Assembly: GCA_037974965.1 (NCBI GenBank) | Contig: JBBPFI010000015.1 | Location: 221,001-285,000 of the forward strand | Length of the DNA stretch: 64,000 nt | Source: Dacryopinax spathularia | Lineage: Eukaryota > Basidiomycota > Dacrymycetes > Dacrymycetales > Dacrymycetaceae | Reading direction: 5' to 3' | Shown: positions 11,330-22,403 of the stretch, in pieces | Position numbering within the stretch: position 1 is the first letter of the stretch | Layout of the letters: each line of letters starts with the position of its first letter | The notes under the pieces: generated by a model | Database searches by the model: none | Seen by the model: the letters and a program-made list of their open reading frames with translations, nothing else | Told to the model about the DNA's origin: nothing | Program-made: the position numbers and the translations under genes

Positions 11330-12832
11330 TTTGCTGCTCTCAACGGATAAGCTGCGAGCTCTGCAGAGGTCGACTTATGAGGGGAAGAAGCGCGAAAGAA
11401 GCGCTCAAATGCACTGCCACCTTCACATTACGTAATGGAATGTTTAGACCGTTTCAGTCCAGACCGCCCACGAGAGCGACCAGGTCGTTCGCTTCTATGC
11501 ACGCTTGAACCATCTTCTGACCATGCACGACCGCTACATATTCCCATTGTTCACACGCAACCGGACCCGCTCTATCCTTCCTTCCTCCCTGCCGTACCCA
11601 AGCGAGCACACCACCCCTACGCCTCGTGTTTTCCACAATGTTCGAGTTATGTCCGCATTAGACCACACCAACGCTCCACCTTCCGACACAGAAGTCCGAA
11701 TGTGGAGGATGAAGCCGGACAGCGATACTGTCATCTCTCCTACTTAGAGGGTCTGCCTCATCCGGCCTGAGAGGGTTGACGGGTCGGACGGGGTGGACCT
11801 GAGCGGGTCAGAGGGATCTCTCCTCTCGGCGCAGGTCTAGACCCGCGAAGTCCGCAAAGTCGTCATACCCCCTCCCCAGGCTCTTCGTACAGTATTACAA
11901 ACACCAGACCGTCCGGTCTAGATGCCCAATTCCCCATTCCCCATTCTTCGAGCGAGGCAGAAGCACGTGCCCCCCGGCCACGCGGCAAGAAACGCCGCGG
12001 TCAGCTCCTCGAGGCGCAAGCTCACAGCTCTAGCTCATGGTTTCGTTCCCTCGCACACGCTTCCGCTCTGCGAAAGATAGCGTGAGCACCGGGAGCCGCT
12101 TATCGCCGCTTCGCTTTTCCTTCCGGACACATGCTCCTTCTTTTCCGGAACCTCCGTCACGATAGTCCTGCCTACGAAAGCCTATCCGCGGCTGATGGGG
12201 ATCAGGCCATGGCCAGCGAGGCGACCAGCAGAAGCTTTTCGGTGCTTCGGGAGTTCCGAAGTTCCTGAAGGTCGAGAAGAAGCGGAGAAGGCTAGAAGCA
12301 AGAAAGGGGAAATGAAACGTGTCAACGTATTACTCGACGGCTACATGGCAACCACCGGCTTGCCGTGTCGGGCGAAGAACGGACATGGATGGACGAGCTT
12401 AGCTTCCTGTTCCCCAACGAGCGGGCTCTTCTGCCATAGAAGGGGCGGAGGATGCGTAAGCATTCATTGACGACAATGGTTTGCTGCTCTTGCGGTGCTG
12501 CGTGTGATGATTGGTCGAGAATGTGATCCAGAGTGAGATCCTGGAGCGGGCTGGATTGGGGGCGGACGATCCCGCCCTGAAGCTTGTGGCTCTGGCTCTG
12601 GCTCTGGCTCCTGGCTTGTGACTGCCAGCATGTGCCATTGGACCGGGAGCAGGAGCGGGGCCGGGATGTGCATTGTGGTCTGTGACTAGCGGCGAGATGG
12701 CCCTGGAAGGCGTATATAAACCCGCTTGCTTGCTGAGTTGGCCCTGTCTCCGTCGCTTGGACTTTCTGTCTCCCGTCTTTTCTGCCTTTCCTGCTCTACT
12801 TGGTTGGAAGTTACCGGTCAAGACTCAACAAG
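11330..12832. promoter_or_regulatory. Divergent upstream region of Coq9 and methyltransferase genes
   Basis: About 1.5 kb between the two divergent starts. On the methyltransferase side there is a TATA box (12713-12720) and, further out, a hexanucleotide tggctc repeat around 12586-12610. The remaining sequence has no recognisable gene. A frame at 12195-12470 has no family features. Confidence 0.55.
12713..12720 (+). promoter_or_regulatory. TATA box of the methyltransferase gene
   Basis: TATATAAA on the coding strand, about 115 bp before the ATG at 12833, in otherwise G+C-rich DNA. Confidence 0.6.
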
Positions 12833-14530
12833 ATGCACGCTGTGATGTACCGCCCGCTTGATAGCCTGCCGGCTCTCCCGCCTTCGCCGGAGCCAGCGGC
12901 GATCGTCCTAGCCGATGACCCGCCGGAGGAAGACGAGATCCCGTATCCCCTCCCCGTACGTCGTCTCCCATCCCCGCCCCATCTCCGCTAAAAGCCGCTC
13001 CTGCCAGGACAACGAGGAAGAAGATCGTAAACGGTGCGCTAAGTTGTCACCCCAGGTCGCCGCATGTCCCCTCCTGGCGGGCGGGGGCGGCGTTAGACTC
13101 GGATCCTCATACTGACTCACCCGCAGGCTAGACGCAGGGCACTACGCACTCAAGTCCTACCTAGGGGGAAACTACATCGCCCCTGGCCTTTCGGACTTCC
13201 TAAATGCCGCGAACGGGAACGCGGCCAGCGGCGGGAGGCCTCAGATCCTGGACATAGGGTACGTATGATCGACGTATACCCAGCGCGGCGTTTGTCTGAT
13301 TATGGTCTTTTGATGTCGCAGGACGGGCAGCGGGATCTGGTGCGTTTGCCCTCTGCCCTTTCTTCTCTTTTCTTTTCGGCAGGGTGACGGCATGACGAGC
13401 CGAGTCGGCAATGGCCTTGCTGCCATGCCGAGCATGCTGTACCCCCCTCCCCGATCATGAGCAAATGAGCTGACATCGGCTGGCGCAGGGCACTCGAGAT
13501 GGCCGAAGAGTTCCCCAATGCAGACATACTCGGGGTCGACATCGCCCCTGTCACACTCTCATCCCGGTACGCTCCCTCCCTTTTTCCCTGCCCCCTGCCG
13601 CCGGCCCAAGCGAGCGGGAAGGGGGGGCGTCATCCGTTTTCCATTCTGGAAATCTCGCTGCCGTTGGAGATGAGCTGATCGAGCGCGAGGCAGGCACGTG
13701 CCCCCCAACTGTAAGTTCGACATCGTCAACCTGGCTACGGACTGGCCGTTTGCGCCGAACTCGTTCGACGTCATTCATTCCCGGTTCTGCCTCGTACATG
13801 TGCGTTCTCCTTGCTTTTCCACGATCTAACATCATCATCCTCTTCCCTCTCCCAAGGAAGGAGGTCGCTGACCCGTCCCTGGCAGCTTCCCAACCCGCAC
13901 ACGATAATCCAGCGCATGCTCCTCTCACTCAAGCCATCCGGCTATCTCCTGCTCGAAGAAGGCACGAACAACCTCTTCTCCTCCTCCCCTTCCTCCACCT
14001 CCGGGCCGCCAGAGGGCGTAAAACGGTTCTATGAGATCTATGGACGGATCATGCGCTCTCGAGGTGTGGACGGGGAGGTGGGGCCGAAGATGCTGGGCTG
14101 GATTAGGGAGAGCGGGGAATGTGAGATGCTGGGGGAGAGGGTGTTGCGGCCTCCTATGGGGAGCTTTACGAAGGGTAAGCCCGTCCCTTTCGTCTCGCAC
14201 TTCCACAAGCTCTCAGCCACGGGGGAAGCCGTTTCTGCCCATGGTTCCCGCCTTGTGTGACGTTTGCGGTGAAGGGTGCTGACGAGATCTCGTTTTTGTG
14301 CAGACAAAGCGCTCAACAACCTCGGAGAAACACTCAAACAGTTCCTCATAAAAGGTTACGGGAGCATGGTCCCCCGTCTTCAAGAACACGGCATAACCAG
14401 CGAGGTAGTACGCGACTTCGAGCGCGGAGTGAACCGAGATAGTGCCCGCGTCCGAGGCAGGCTCAACTGGGTCTGGGCGAGGAAGAGGGGCGAGGACGAA
14501 GGGGAGGTCGATGATGTTGAGACCGTTTAG
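12833..14530 (+). CDS. SAM-dependent methyltransferase (LaeA-like/UMTA family)
   Basis: Eight exons: 12833-12955, 13008-13033, 13127-13258, 13322-13339, 13489-13566, 13694-13799, 13886-14174, 14304-14530; 332 residues. Motif I LDIGTGSGIWALEMA (about residues 90-105) binds S-adenosylmethionine. The acidic strand-2 loop is DILGVDI, motif II NLATDWPFAPNSFDVIHSRF and motif III SLKPSGYLLLEE. The pre-domain YPLP-DNEEEDRKR-LDAGHYALK is typical of the fungal Tam/LaeA-like group and dictated the small second exon (26 nt). Exon 4 is only 18 nt and encodes the glycine core of motif I. The substrate is unknown; relatives methylate small molecules or act as regulators of secondary metabolism. Neighbouring downstream genes on the same strand are a monooxygenase and a CoA ligase. 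Confidence 0.9.
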
Positions 14531-15954
14531 GCTCGTGGGTGCTGGTGTTGGAGCGATGGGATGATGGGGTGATAAGATGGGAGGGGTCTTGGTATGATAG
14601 GAGGAAGGTGGACAAGGGATTTCTTGAAAAGACTGAGGAGTTGTGTCTCGGTTACTTGGACATACATTCAGCACGCACGCGTCTACCTGCTGGGATAGGC
14701 ACGCGGTCTGCTGCGCCTAGTAGCGCAGAAAAACATGCTTCAACCATCCTGGGTCGCGTGCACCGCGGTAGGGCCTGATGACTCCTGAGTCCTGCGATCT
14801 GCGAGGGTTGACTTGCAGCTGATCTGCCGGAGGTTGGTTGCCTTGATGCGAGGGGCGAGGTGCAGATGGGTCAGGCACGACGGACTTGGCTTTGGCGATC
14901 AGCTGGATGGATGAGGGGATGATCGAACGCGGTGTTGCGGATCCCCTCCGTTGGTGCGACCCCACGCATCCGGACTGCGCAAGTCTACTTACAGGGTTGT
15001 TGCGGATCCCAGCATTTCAGCTGAGATGTCCTAAGAACAACTGATAAGCTTGACTACATTAGCGAAGCGTCTCCGTCCAGAAAAAGACATCTCATGACCG
15101 GAGAGGAACACCCCATGATACCGTACTGCAGAAGCTGCGACCTGTTCCACTTCCCTTACTGGTGTCGGATAGGGAGGATCAGGTACGACCAGTACTTGGC
15201 AAGAGCGGTTCTTGCGGGGTTGAACTAGCTCCCAAAACCAACAAGCTAGTTTCTCTGCAGAACAGGACATGGCCAGAAACGGAAATCAACTTGCTCAAAA
15301 AGGCATGTCATAAAAGAGATTGCTGCGCGGAACGCGTAAGGGAGAAGGCGCGACTCAGGCGCGTTTCGCGCTCGGGCCGAGCTCCGGACGCCTCCTTCTC
15401 CTTGACCATGATGTTACGTCAATAATACCGGCGGGGACTGGGTCTCGTCTTGCTACCTATGGTCATGGCCTAGAACGAGCAACTCCAGCTACCACACGAG
15501 AAGTAAGACGCAATACGGCGGAAGAACCACACTCTGTACCCTTTAGAAGGTGCAGAACACGCACCGGAAGCCAGGGTGTTCTCGGCAAACGCGCCTCAGC
15601 TGACCGGTCCACCGCCGCCTGCTGACGCCTTTTGACGCACCACGGTTCTAAACGCACTAGAGAACCGTAATTACTCCGCTCTCCGCTTCTCCGCACGCTC
15701 GGGGATAATGACGTGCCGAGCCCTGGGAGGGGAAGGTGATTACCCCGCTTACCTTGCACGTCCGGGGCCGAGCCCTGCAGGGCTAGCTGGAAGGTCGGAA
15801 GGTTGGAGAGACTGGAAGCAGGCCCGTGGGGTAGATAACCTGAGCGGGTAGGGGGGCGAGCTGGCAGTCGAGTACAGTACCCTCTTTCGTGCGCACCTCT
15901 CTCTTCACCTGATTGTTACTGCTGCTCATCGTCTGATATTGAGGGCAGTAGAGT
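14531..15954. other. Intergenic region upstream of the monooxygenase gene
   Basis: About 1.4 kb with no supported gene. Short frames on both strands lack motifs. No clear TATA box is seen just before the monooxygenase start at 15955. Confidence 0.5.
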
Positions 15955-18379
15955 ATGGCTACCGCAGAGGCAACGACGACGGTCAAGGACCTCCCAACCC
16001 ACTCCACGCTCGGCGGCCCACCCCCAACCTCCCTCTCCGCCCCCGAGATCGGCGAACAATGGCTCGCCAGCTTCTCATCCGCTCTCAGCAAATCCGACAT
16101 CCCCGCGATCCTAGACCACTTCCAGCCTGACGGTTACTGGCGGGACATGCTCGCCCTCACCTGGGATTTCCGAACCTTCAAGGGCCCCGAATCGATCGGC
16201 CAGTTCCTTGAAGACCGGCTGGCAGACTCGCAGCTCTCGGCTCTGTCGCTCAACCCAGAGCAGCCGCCCACGCTCGAAAAGCCGTGGGAAGACGTCACTT
16301 GGCTCATTTTGCCCTTCGTCTTCCAGACCCGGACGGGCACGGGGAGCGGGATCGCCCGACTCGTCTATTCCCACTCGACGGCCTCCTGGCGCGCCTATAC
16401 GCTCTATACGAACCTGGAATCTCTGCACGGCACCACCGAGCAGCTGGGACCAAACAGGAACTTCAAGCCAAACCACGGCCAGTGGCTTTCCCAACTCGAG
16501 GAAGAGAGGGCGTACGCGAAGGAAGACCCGGAAGTGCTGATTATTGGAGCTGGCCAGTCGGGGCTGGACGTAGCGGTCAGGCTGAAGGTGTTGGGCGTGA
16601 AGACGCTCAATGTGGAGCGGAATGAGCGCGTGGGGGATCAGTGGAGAGGGAGGTATCAGGCGTTGTGCTTGCATGATCCTGTTTGTGCGTACTTTGCCTC
16701 TCCTCTCCTCACTTCTCCTCTCCTCTCCCATCCTCTCCTTTCCTCGCCTACTGCGTCTGCTTCGTTGCCCCCGGTAGGTTGATGGCTGATGCGTCGGAAT
16801 GCGGATGTAGGGTACGACCACCTCCCCTACCTCCCCTTCCCCCCAACCTGGCCCGTCTACACCCCAGCACACAAGCTCGCCGACTGGCTATCAAACTACG
16901 CACACACGATGGAGCTCCCCATCTGGCTCTCTTCCTCCATCCAGTCCGCCACCTATGATTCAGAGAAGAAAGAATGGGACGTCGTTGTTCTTCGCGGGGA
17001 CGGGCCGGGGGGGAAGAAAGAGGAGAGGAGGATGAGGGTGAGACATGTCGTTTATGCGGCTGGGCTGGCGGGGGGGGGTGCCGAATATGCCCAAGGTTAG
17101 GGGGATGGTGCGTCGTTGCTTGTTTCTTTGCTGCTCCACTTCTGAGCAGTGGGGTCGGTGGTATGCGATACGCTTGCTAACGCTTGTGCGCAGGAGGACT
17201 TTAACGGCAAGATCGTACATTCCACAGCGCACAAGACAGCCGCAGACTATATCGGGAAGAAGGTGCTCATCGTCGGTGCCGCCACGTCCGGTGCGTCCCA
17301 TGCCGTCCAGCCTTCTGCACGCCTTGGACCTCTGACTGACCCACTACTCGCAGCACACGACATAGCACACGACTTCGCGAACCACGGTGTAGAAGTGACG
17401 ATCTTCCAGCGCGCCAGCACGTACATAATGACCACCGCGCACGGTATGCCCGTAGTGATGCGCGGCCTGTACTGGGAAGGCGGCCCACCAACCGACCACG
17501 CCGACCGGCTCAGCGCGTCCCTGCCGAACGAAGTGATGCGCCGCGTGCATCGGCGGTACACGCGGGAGATCGCGCACCAGGACCGGGAGTTGCTGGACGG
17601 GCTGGATAGGAGGGGGTTTAGGAGGAATGAGGGGGTCGAGGGGAGCGGGTTTCTGTTCTTGGCGTATTCGAGGGGCGGGGGGTATTATCTTGGTGCGCTC
17701 GCTTTCCTCTTTCTCTCCTTCCTCTCCTCCTATGTGCATTCTCTCCTTCCTCTCCTATATGCAGCTCCTCCTTCCTCCCTATGTACATATCTCTCTCCTT
17801 CCTCCCTACGTCCAGCTCTCTCCTCCCGGAATGTGGCTAATAAGAAAGGGCAGACGTGGGCGCCTCCCAGCTGATAATAGACGGCAAGATCGGCCTCAAG
17901 AACGGATGCGAGATCGATCGTTTCACGGAGGGTGGGGTGAGGTTCACGGATGGGGAGGAGGTGCGGGCTGATTTGGTCGTTTTCGCTACTGGGTGCGATT
18001 CTCCTCCTCTCAGTCTGCTTTCTCCTGGGCTTCCTACTCCATCACTTGCTACCACGACGTCCTCCCACTGGTTCTACCACCGCCTTCTCCTACCACCACC
18101 ACTCCATCCTACCCGCCCTTCCTCTCAGCGCATTCCATCCCACCATCACTCCCCGCTGCGCAAGCAAGCAAGTGAGAAGCTAATTAAGATGCAGGTTCGG
18201 CGACATAAAAGAATCGATGAGCTCCATCTTCCCCCCCCAAACAGTCGCCAAGCTCAAGCCCGTCTGGGGGGTCGACGAGGAAGGGGAGATCAGGGCTGCG
18301 TGGGGCGATTCGGGGCAGGAGGGGTTTTGGTATATGATGGGTGCGTCTCCTGTTTCTCTCTCTCTCTCGCTCTCTCGCG

Positions 18380-18411
<32 letters not shown>

Positions 18412-18730
18412 CGCGCTCTTCGCTCGTTCGCTCTCTGCCCCTCCCGGCCGGGCAGCAAGTTGGTGGGGACTCGGGGCGCTGGGGGCGCTTGGGGCGCTGG
18501 GGATCTGGGATGTGGATGTGGATCTGGGAGCGGTCGCTGATGATAAAGCAGGGAATCTCTGTCTGTGCAGGTTTCACAGTAAACATATCGCACTGCGTAC
18601 GTCCCACCCCCCCCATCCTGTTTCCTGTTTCGTACATGGAAGATGGGGCTAATGGGTGTGTTGGACAGAGATCAAGGCGATGCAGATGGGCGTCTTTGGG
18701 GAGAGGTACAAGAGGGGGAAGCCGAGCTAG
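15955..18730 (+). CDS. Flavin-containing monooxygenase with N-terminal NTF2-like domain (one apparent frameshift)
   Basis: Exons 15955-16684, 16811-17107, 17194-17290, 17354-17692, 17854-17992, 18195-18340, 18571-18596, 18671-18730; about 610 residues. Residues 30-165 resemble an NTF2/SnoaL-like domain. Then come the FAD Rossmann site VLIIGAGQSGLDVA, ERNERVGDQWRGRY, WYDHLPYLPFP, the second (NADPH) site VLIVGAATS-AHDIAHDF, and the FATG motif near the end of exon 5. This order is that of YUCCA-like fungal monooxygenases, which hydroxylate or oxidise soft nucleophiles or keto acids. In exon 2 a run of nine G (17070-17078) puts the following GVPNMPKV segment one frame out; eight G would read through. 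This may be a base-calling slip or a genuine allele defect. Introns 4 and 6 are long pyrimidine-rich tracts. Confidence 0.85.
18357..18419 (+). repeat. TC-rich microsatellite in monooxygenase intron
   Basis: Nearly pure TC/GC-interrupted dinucleotide run inside the intron between exons 6 and 7. It generates long but meaningless open frames (poly Ser/Leu/Arg) on both strands. Confidence 0.75.
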
Positions 18731-19382
18731 ACCGCGTGCGCGGGTCTGTCGTATGAGGCGTATGAGGAGAGCGGGAGAGCGGGAGGGGTGGGAGAGCTGG
18801 AGAGTTGTAAAGAATGGGAGACGATGTTGGTGTGTGGTGATGTGCGAATGTGGAAGAGTGAATATAAATACCTTTGAATTGTTGATGGATTTGGTGGATG
18901 GGTGCGGGGTAAGGAGGACGGAGGTTTACCCCGCATTTTCGAGCCGTACACCGACCACGTCGTCCTCTCCTTCATCACACAGACCCACCCATCCCTCTTC
19001 CTCGAACAGCAAGCTGCATTCGCCCCTCTCCTACTATCTCAGACTATGCGAGCGAGTCAATCAGTGCAAACCCACCAGCAGCTCGAGATAGACATCCCCC
19101 CACCCTCACGTGCACCGGCCAATCGTTCATCCGCCCCCCCCCCCCCACCCGGGCAAGCCAAGCCCTCAGACGCTCGCTGTCACACCCCGCAAAAACATGG
19201 ATAAATGTTGCCAATCCCTTCCCGCCAGGGGAGGGTATATGAACAAACGTTGACCTGCAAGAAGTTCCCAGCTGGAGGTCGTGCTTGATCTGCTCGTTGT
19301 TGGCTTGATCCCCATTGTCGTTGTCGTTGTTGTGTCCTAACCTCGATCGATCGACCGCGCGCTGAGACAGAGAGAGAGAGAG
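18731..19382. promoter_or_regulatory. Spacer between monooxygenase and CoA-ligase genes
   Basis: About 650 bp between two plus-strand genes. It holds the monooxygenase 3' flank, including an A+T-rich patch near 18859-18880, and the upstream region of the CoA ligase. A short GA repeat abuts the CoA-ligase ATG (about 19368-19384). No gene is seen. Confidence 0.5.
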
Positions 19383-21937
19383 ATGACGAGTCAAACGTTG
19401 GAGATCCCTCCTGGGAACATACAGTGCGCTCCCCTCCCCTCTCCTCCTCCTGCCACACAACACTAACATGAACCCGAACTCGCAGCTCGTTCCTCTTCCC
19501 CACCTCACGCTCCCTCTCCCCTTCCCACCCCCGCGTACCGGACTCACAACCGATCTTTCATCTCCCCTCCTCACCCACTTCCCCGCTCACATCCGGCCAA
19601 ACGCTCACCTACGGCCGTCTGCGCTCCGACACCCTCGCCCTAGCCGCTGGGCTACACGCGCTGCTGAAAGACACCCCCGGGCACGGAGACCTCGGTGTTC
19701 CAGGGACCACCACCGGACCTATCGTCCTCCTCCACCTGCCCAACAGTCTGCACTACCCCGTTGTCCTCCTCGGCTCCCTAGCAGCCGGGTGCACAGTCAC
19801 CCTCTCCAACCCCATCCTCACCCCCACGGAGATTGCGCATATCATCAGTCAGACAGAGCCGGATGTGGTGTTCACCCTCCCTGGCCCGGGCGGGGAAGGG
19901 GTGATTGAGGCGGCGTATGAGGTGTTGAGCAGGGAAAAGAGGGAAATGGGGAGGAGGGCGAGGGTGTGGACTGTTGATGTGCGCGAGTATCCGTTCCGGT
20001 TGGCGGAGGGGTATAGTGTGCCGCAGGGGAATAGCTGGACGGGGCTGATGCAGCAGCGGGACACTGCCTTTACTGTAGCGCCAATGGTACGCCTCTCCCT
20101 TCCTGCCCTCCTGCCCTCCTGCCCTCCTTTTTGTTCCCCCCCCCCTCCCCCTCCTCCTTCCCTCCCCTACTCCACCTCTCCCCCTCTTCCCGTCTCCCCC
20201 AGCTAATGCTAACCCCTACATGCACGCGCAGACCGAACCCCAATCCCGCGCCCGAACCGCAATAATCCTCTGGTCATCCGGCACGACCGGGAAATCCAAA
20301 GGCGTCCTCCTCTCCCACCGGGCGCTCGTCGCCCACCCTATCGTCCTCCGCGCGGGCAACCCGAGCTTTAAGCTGAACGGAGAGAGGTGGATCGGGTTCG
20401 CGCCTTTTTTTCATATTTTCGGGTTGATGAACGTTTTGTTATTCGTGCGTCCGCTCTCTCTTCTCGGGGCTGGCGGTATACGTGTTTACCAGTTTTTGGG
20501 CGCTGTGCGAAGGCACCGTATATGGGCGCCCTAACCCTCCTCCAGCCCAAATTCGACCTCCAGTCCTTCCTCCAACTCATCACAACGCACAAAGTGACAA
20601 ACCTGCACATCGTCCCCCCCATCGCCGTCGCGCTCGCGAAGTCGCCGTTGGTGGACGAGGAGTGGTGCGATCTGAGCAGCGCGAGGACGGCGACGTGTGG
20701 GGGGGCGCCGTGTGGGCGGGAAATTATTAGGGAGGTGTGGAGGCGGACGGGGGTGGTCGTTACGATGGGGTGAGCGCTTTCACTTGCTCACTTCCTTTCT
20801 TTCTCTCTGTTCTCTCTCTCTGTCTTTCTCTCCTCCATCTCTGTCTCCTCTCTCCCTCCCTTCCTCTCTCTACCCGGGAGTGTCTCCCGTCCGCCTCTAC
20901 ACTCAGCGAAGTCCGCGAGCTCAGCTAACAGGATCCAGATACGGCCTAAGCGAAACAGGCAGCGTGACCAGCACGCCCCACGCAGAATGGGACAAAGTCG
21001 AGCCGCATCTTGGTGCTTCTGGCCAGCCGGTGCCGGGGATGGAGGTTAGGATTATCGACTCTGATGGGCGGGGTACGTCTCCTCTTCCTCCTCTCTCCTC
21101 CTTCCTCCGCTCCCCATTCCCCTTCCCCCCTCCCCCCGGAACGCAACGTTCTAACCCACCCATCCCCTGCAGCCCTCCCAAAAGGCGAAATAGGCGAGAT
21201 CCTCTGCCGCGCGCCGTTCGTCATGTCCGGCTACGTCAACAACCCCGAAGCGACCGCCGGTGCGTTGGATTCGGAAGGGTTTGTGCATACGGGGGATTTG
21301 GGATATTTGGATAGGGATAATTGGCTGTTTAGTGCGTCTTTTTTCCTACTCTTTTTTTTTTTCTCTTTCGTCTTCCGGCTTCCGTCTTTCCTCTCCGCCC
21401 TCTGTATTCCCTGGCGTCTTGGATGGCTGATGATGGGATGTAGTTGTTGATCGGTTGAAGGAGGTCATCAAGTACAAAGGGTCTGCTACTTCGCGTTTAG
21501 TGGGCAGAGTGGAAGGCTGACTCGAATATGAATGCAGCTTCCAAGTCTCCCCCGCCGAGCTAGATGCCATAATCGGCGGCCTCCCCTCCGTCGCCGACGT
21601 GGGCGTCGCCTCGACCTACTCAGACGAGCAAGGCACCGAGCTCCCCCTAGCCTACGTCGTCCCCCGTTCCCCCTCCCTCCACTCTCTCCTCCACAACGCC
21701 CACTCTCAACCCAACGCCGACGCCGCCGAGCACCCCGAGCTGCTCAAACTAGCAGAAGAGATCCGCAAGACCGTGGAGGAGAAATGCGCGCATTATAAGT
21801 GGCTCCGAGGGGGGATCGTCTTTTGTAAGACGGTGCCGAGGAGCGCGAGTGGGAAGATTGTGAGGCGGAATTTGGGGGAGGTGAGGGGGGTGCATGTGAG
21901 GTGTTATCCTAAGGAAGGGGTGCGGGCGAGGTTGTAG
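19383..21937 (+). CDS. Acyl-CoA synthetase / 4-coumarate-CoA-ligase-like enzyme with PTS1-type tail
   Basis: Exons 19383-19423, 19486-20086, 20232-20444, 20513-20769, 20939-21072, 21173-21331, 21444-21480, 21538-21937; 613 residues. It belongs to the ANL adenylating superfamily. The AMP-binding signature [10 protein letters not shown] lies at about residues 228-238, then [17 protein letters not shown] (A5), [17 protein letters not shown] (A7), [20 protein letters not shown] (A8) and the catalytic-lysine motif [11 protein letters not shown] (Lys about 587). Exon 4 starts at the AG before GCACCG: this acceptor is in frame and restores the family spacing between HIFGL and PKFD. The protein ends in ARL, which fits the peroxisomal PTS1 pattern [SAC][KRH][LM], so a peroxisomal site is likely. 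The acid substrate (phenylpropanoid or fatty acid) cannot be told. Confidence 0.92.
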
Positions 21938-22403
21938 ACGGGTCCCGCTCGAGCAAGAGGGGTTTGATTTTCGGGGCCATGGTCACGGCGTGGCTTTTTT
22001 GGAAGCCTCGATTTGCTTAGTTGTAGCTGGCTGGGAAGCTGTGCTTGGGTTTATTCAATTTTCATTCTCGGTATCCCTGAGTTTTGAGCATCGCGCCTAT
22101 GACTATGTGGCAACTGAGTGAAAAATGCAAACAGCCTGAGCCATTGTATGCTCATTTCAAAATCTGTCTTTCCTGATGAAGGCCATCCTGTCGCGAGACA
22201 TACTGCAACGTGTTTCATGACCTTCACAGATAGTCTGACGGGTCATTCAGAGGAACATATTCCTGAACAGCGACAAATCTGAGTTGAGTAAGGTGCTGAA
22301 AGAGCTCTTAACAGAAAGCGTCAACACAACTTGGTCATTCATCCCCGTCACTAAGGAGGACACTGCATGACAGCAGGACACTGCGCAATAGCAGGACAAC
22401 GAC
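21938..22403. other. Transition into the A+T-richer island
   Basis: Composition changes visibly soon after the CoA-ligase stop. A possible exon reading LNSDKSELSKVLKELL lies about 22258-22366 on the plus strand and could belong to the kinesin-like gene that follows, but I could not join it with confidence. Confidence 0.35.

Noticed and set aside
16111-16872. 253-codon minus-strand open frame
   Set aside because: It lies opposite exons of the flavin monooxygenase, whose motifs are clear. The frame has no motif and is a shadow produced by high G+C.
18180-18637. Overlapping Ser/Leu/Arg-rich open frames on both strands
   Set aside because: They are translations of a TC microsatellite inside an intron, not protein-coding sequence.
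20445-20534. Read-through of CoA-ligase exon 3 into FGRCAKAP or [11 protein letters not shown] frames
   Set aside because: Using donor GTGCGT at 20445 and acceptor GCGAAG gives an in-frame product with the family spacing between HIFGL and PKFD, so these frames are intronic.
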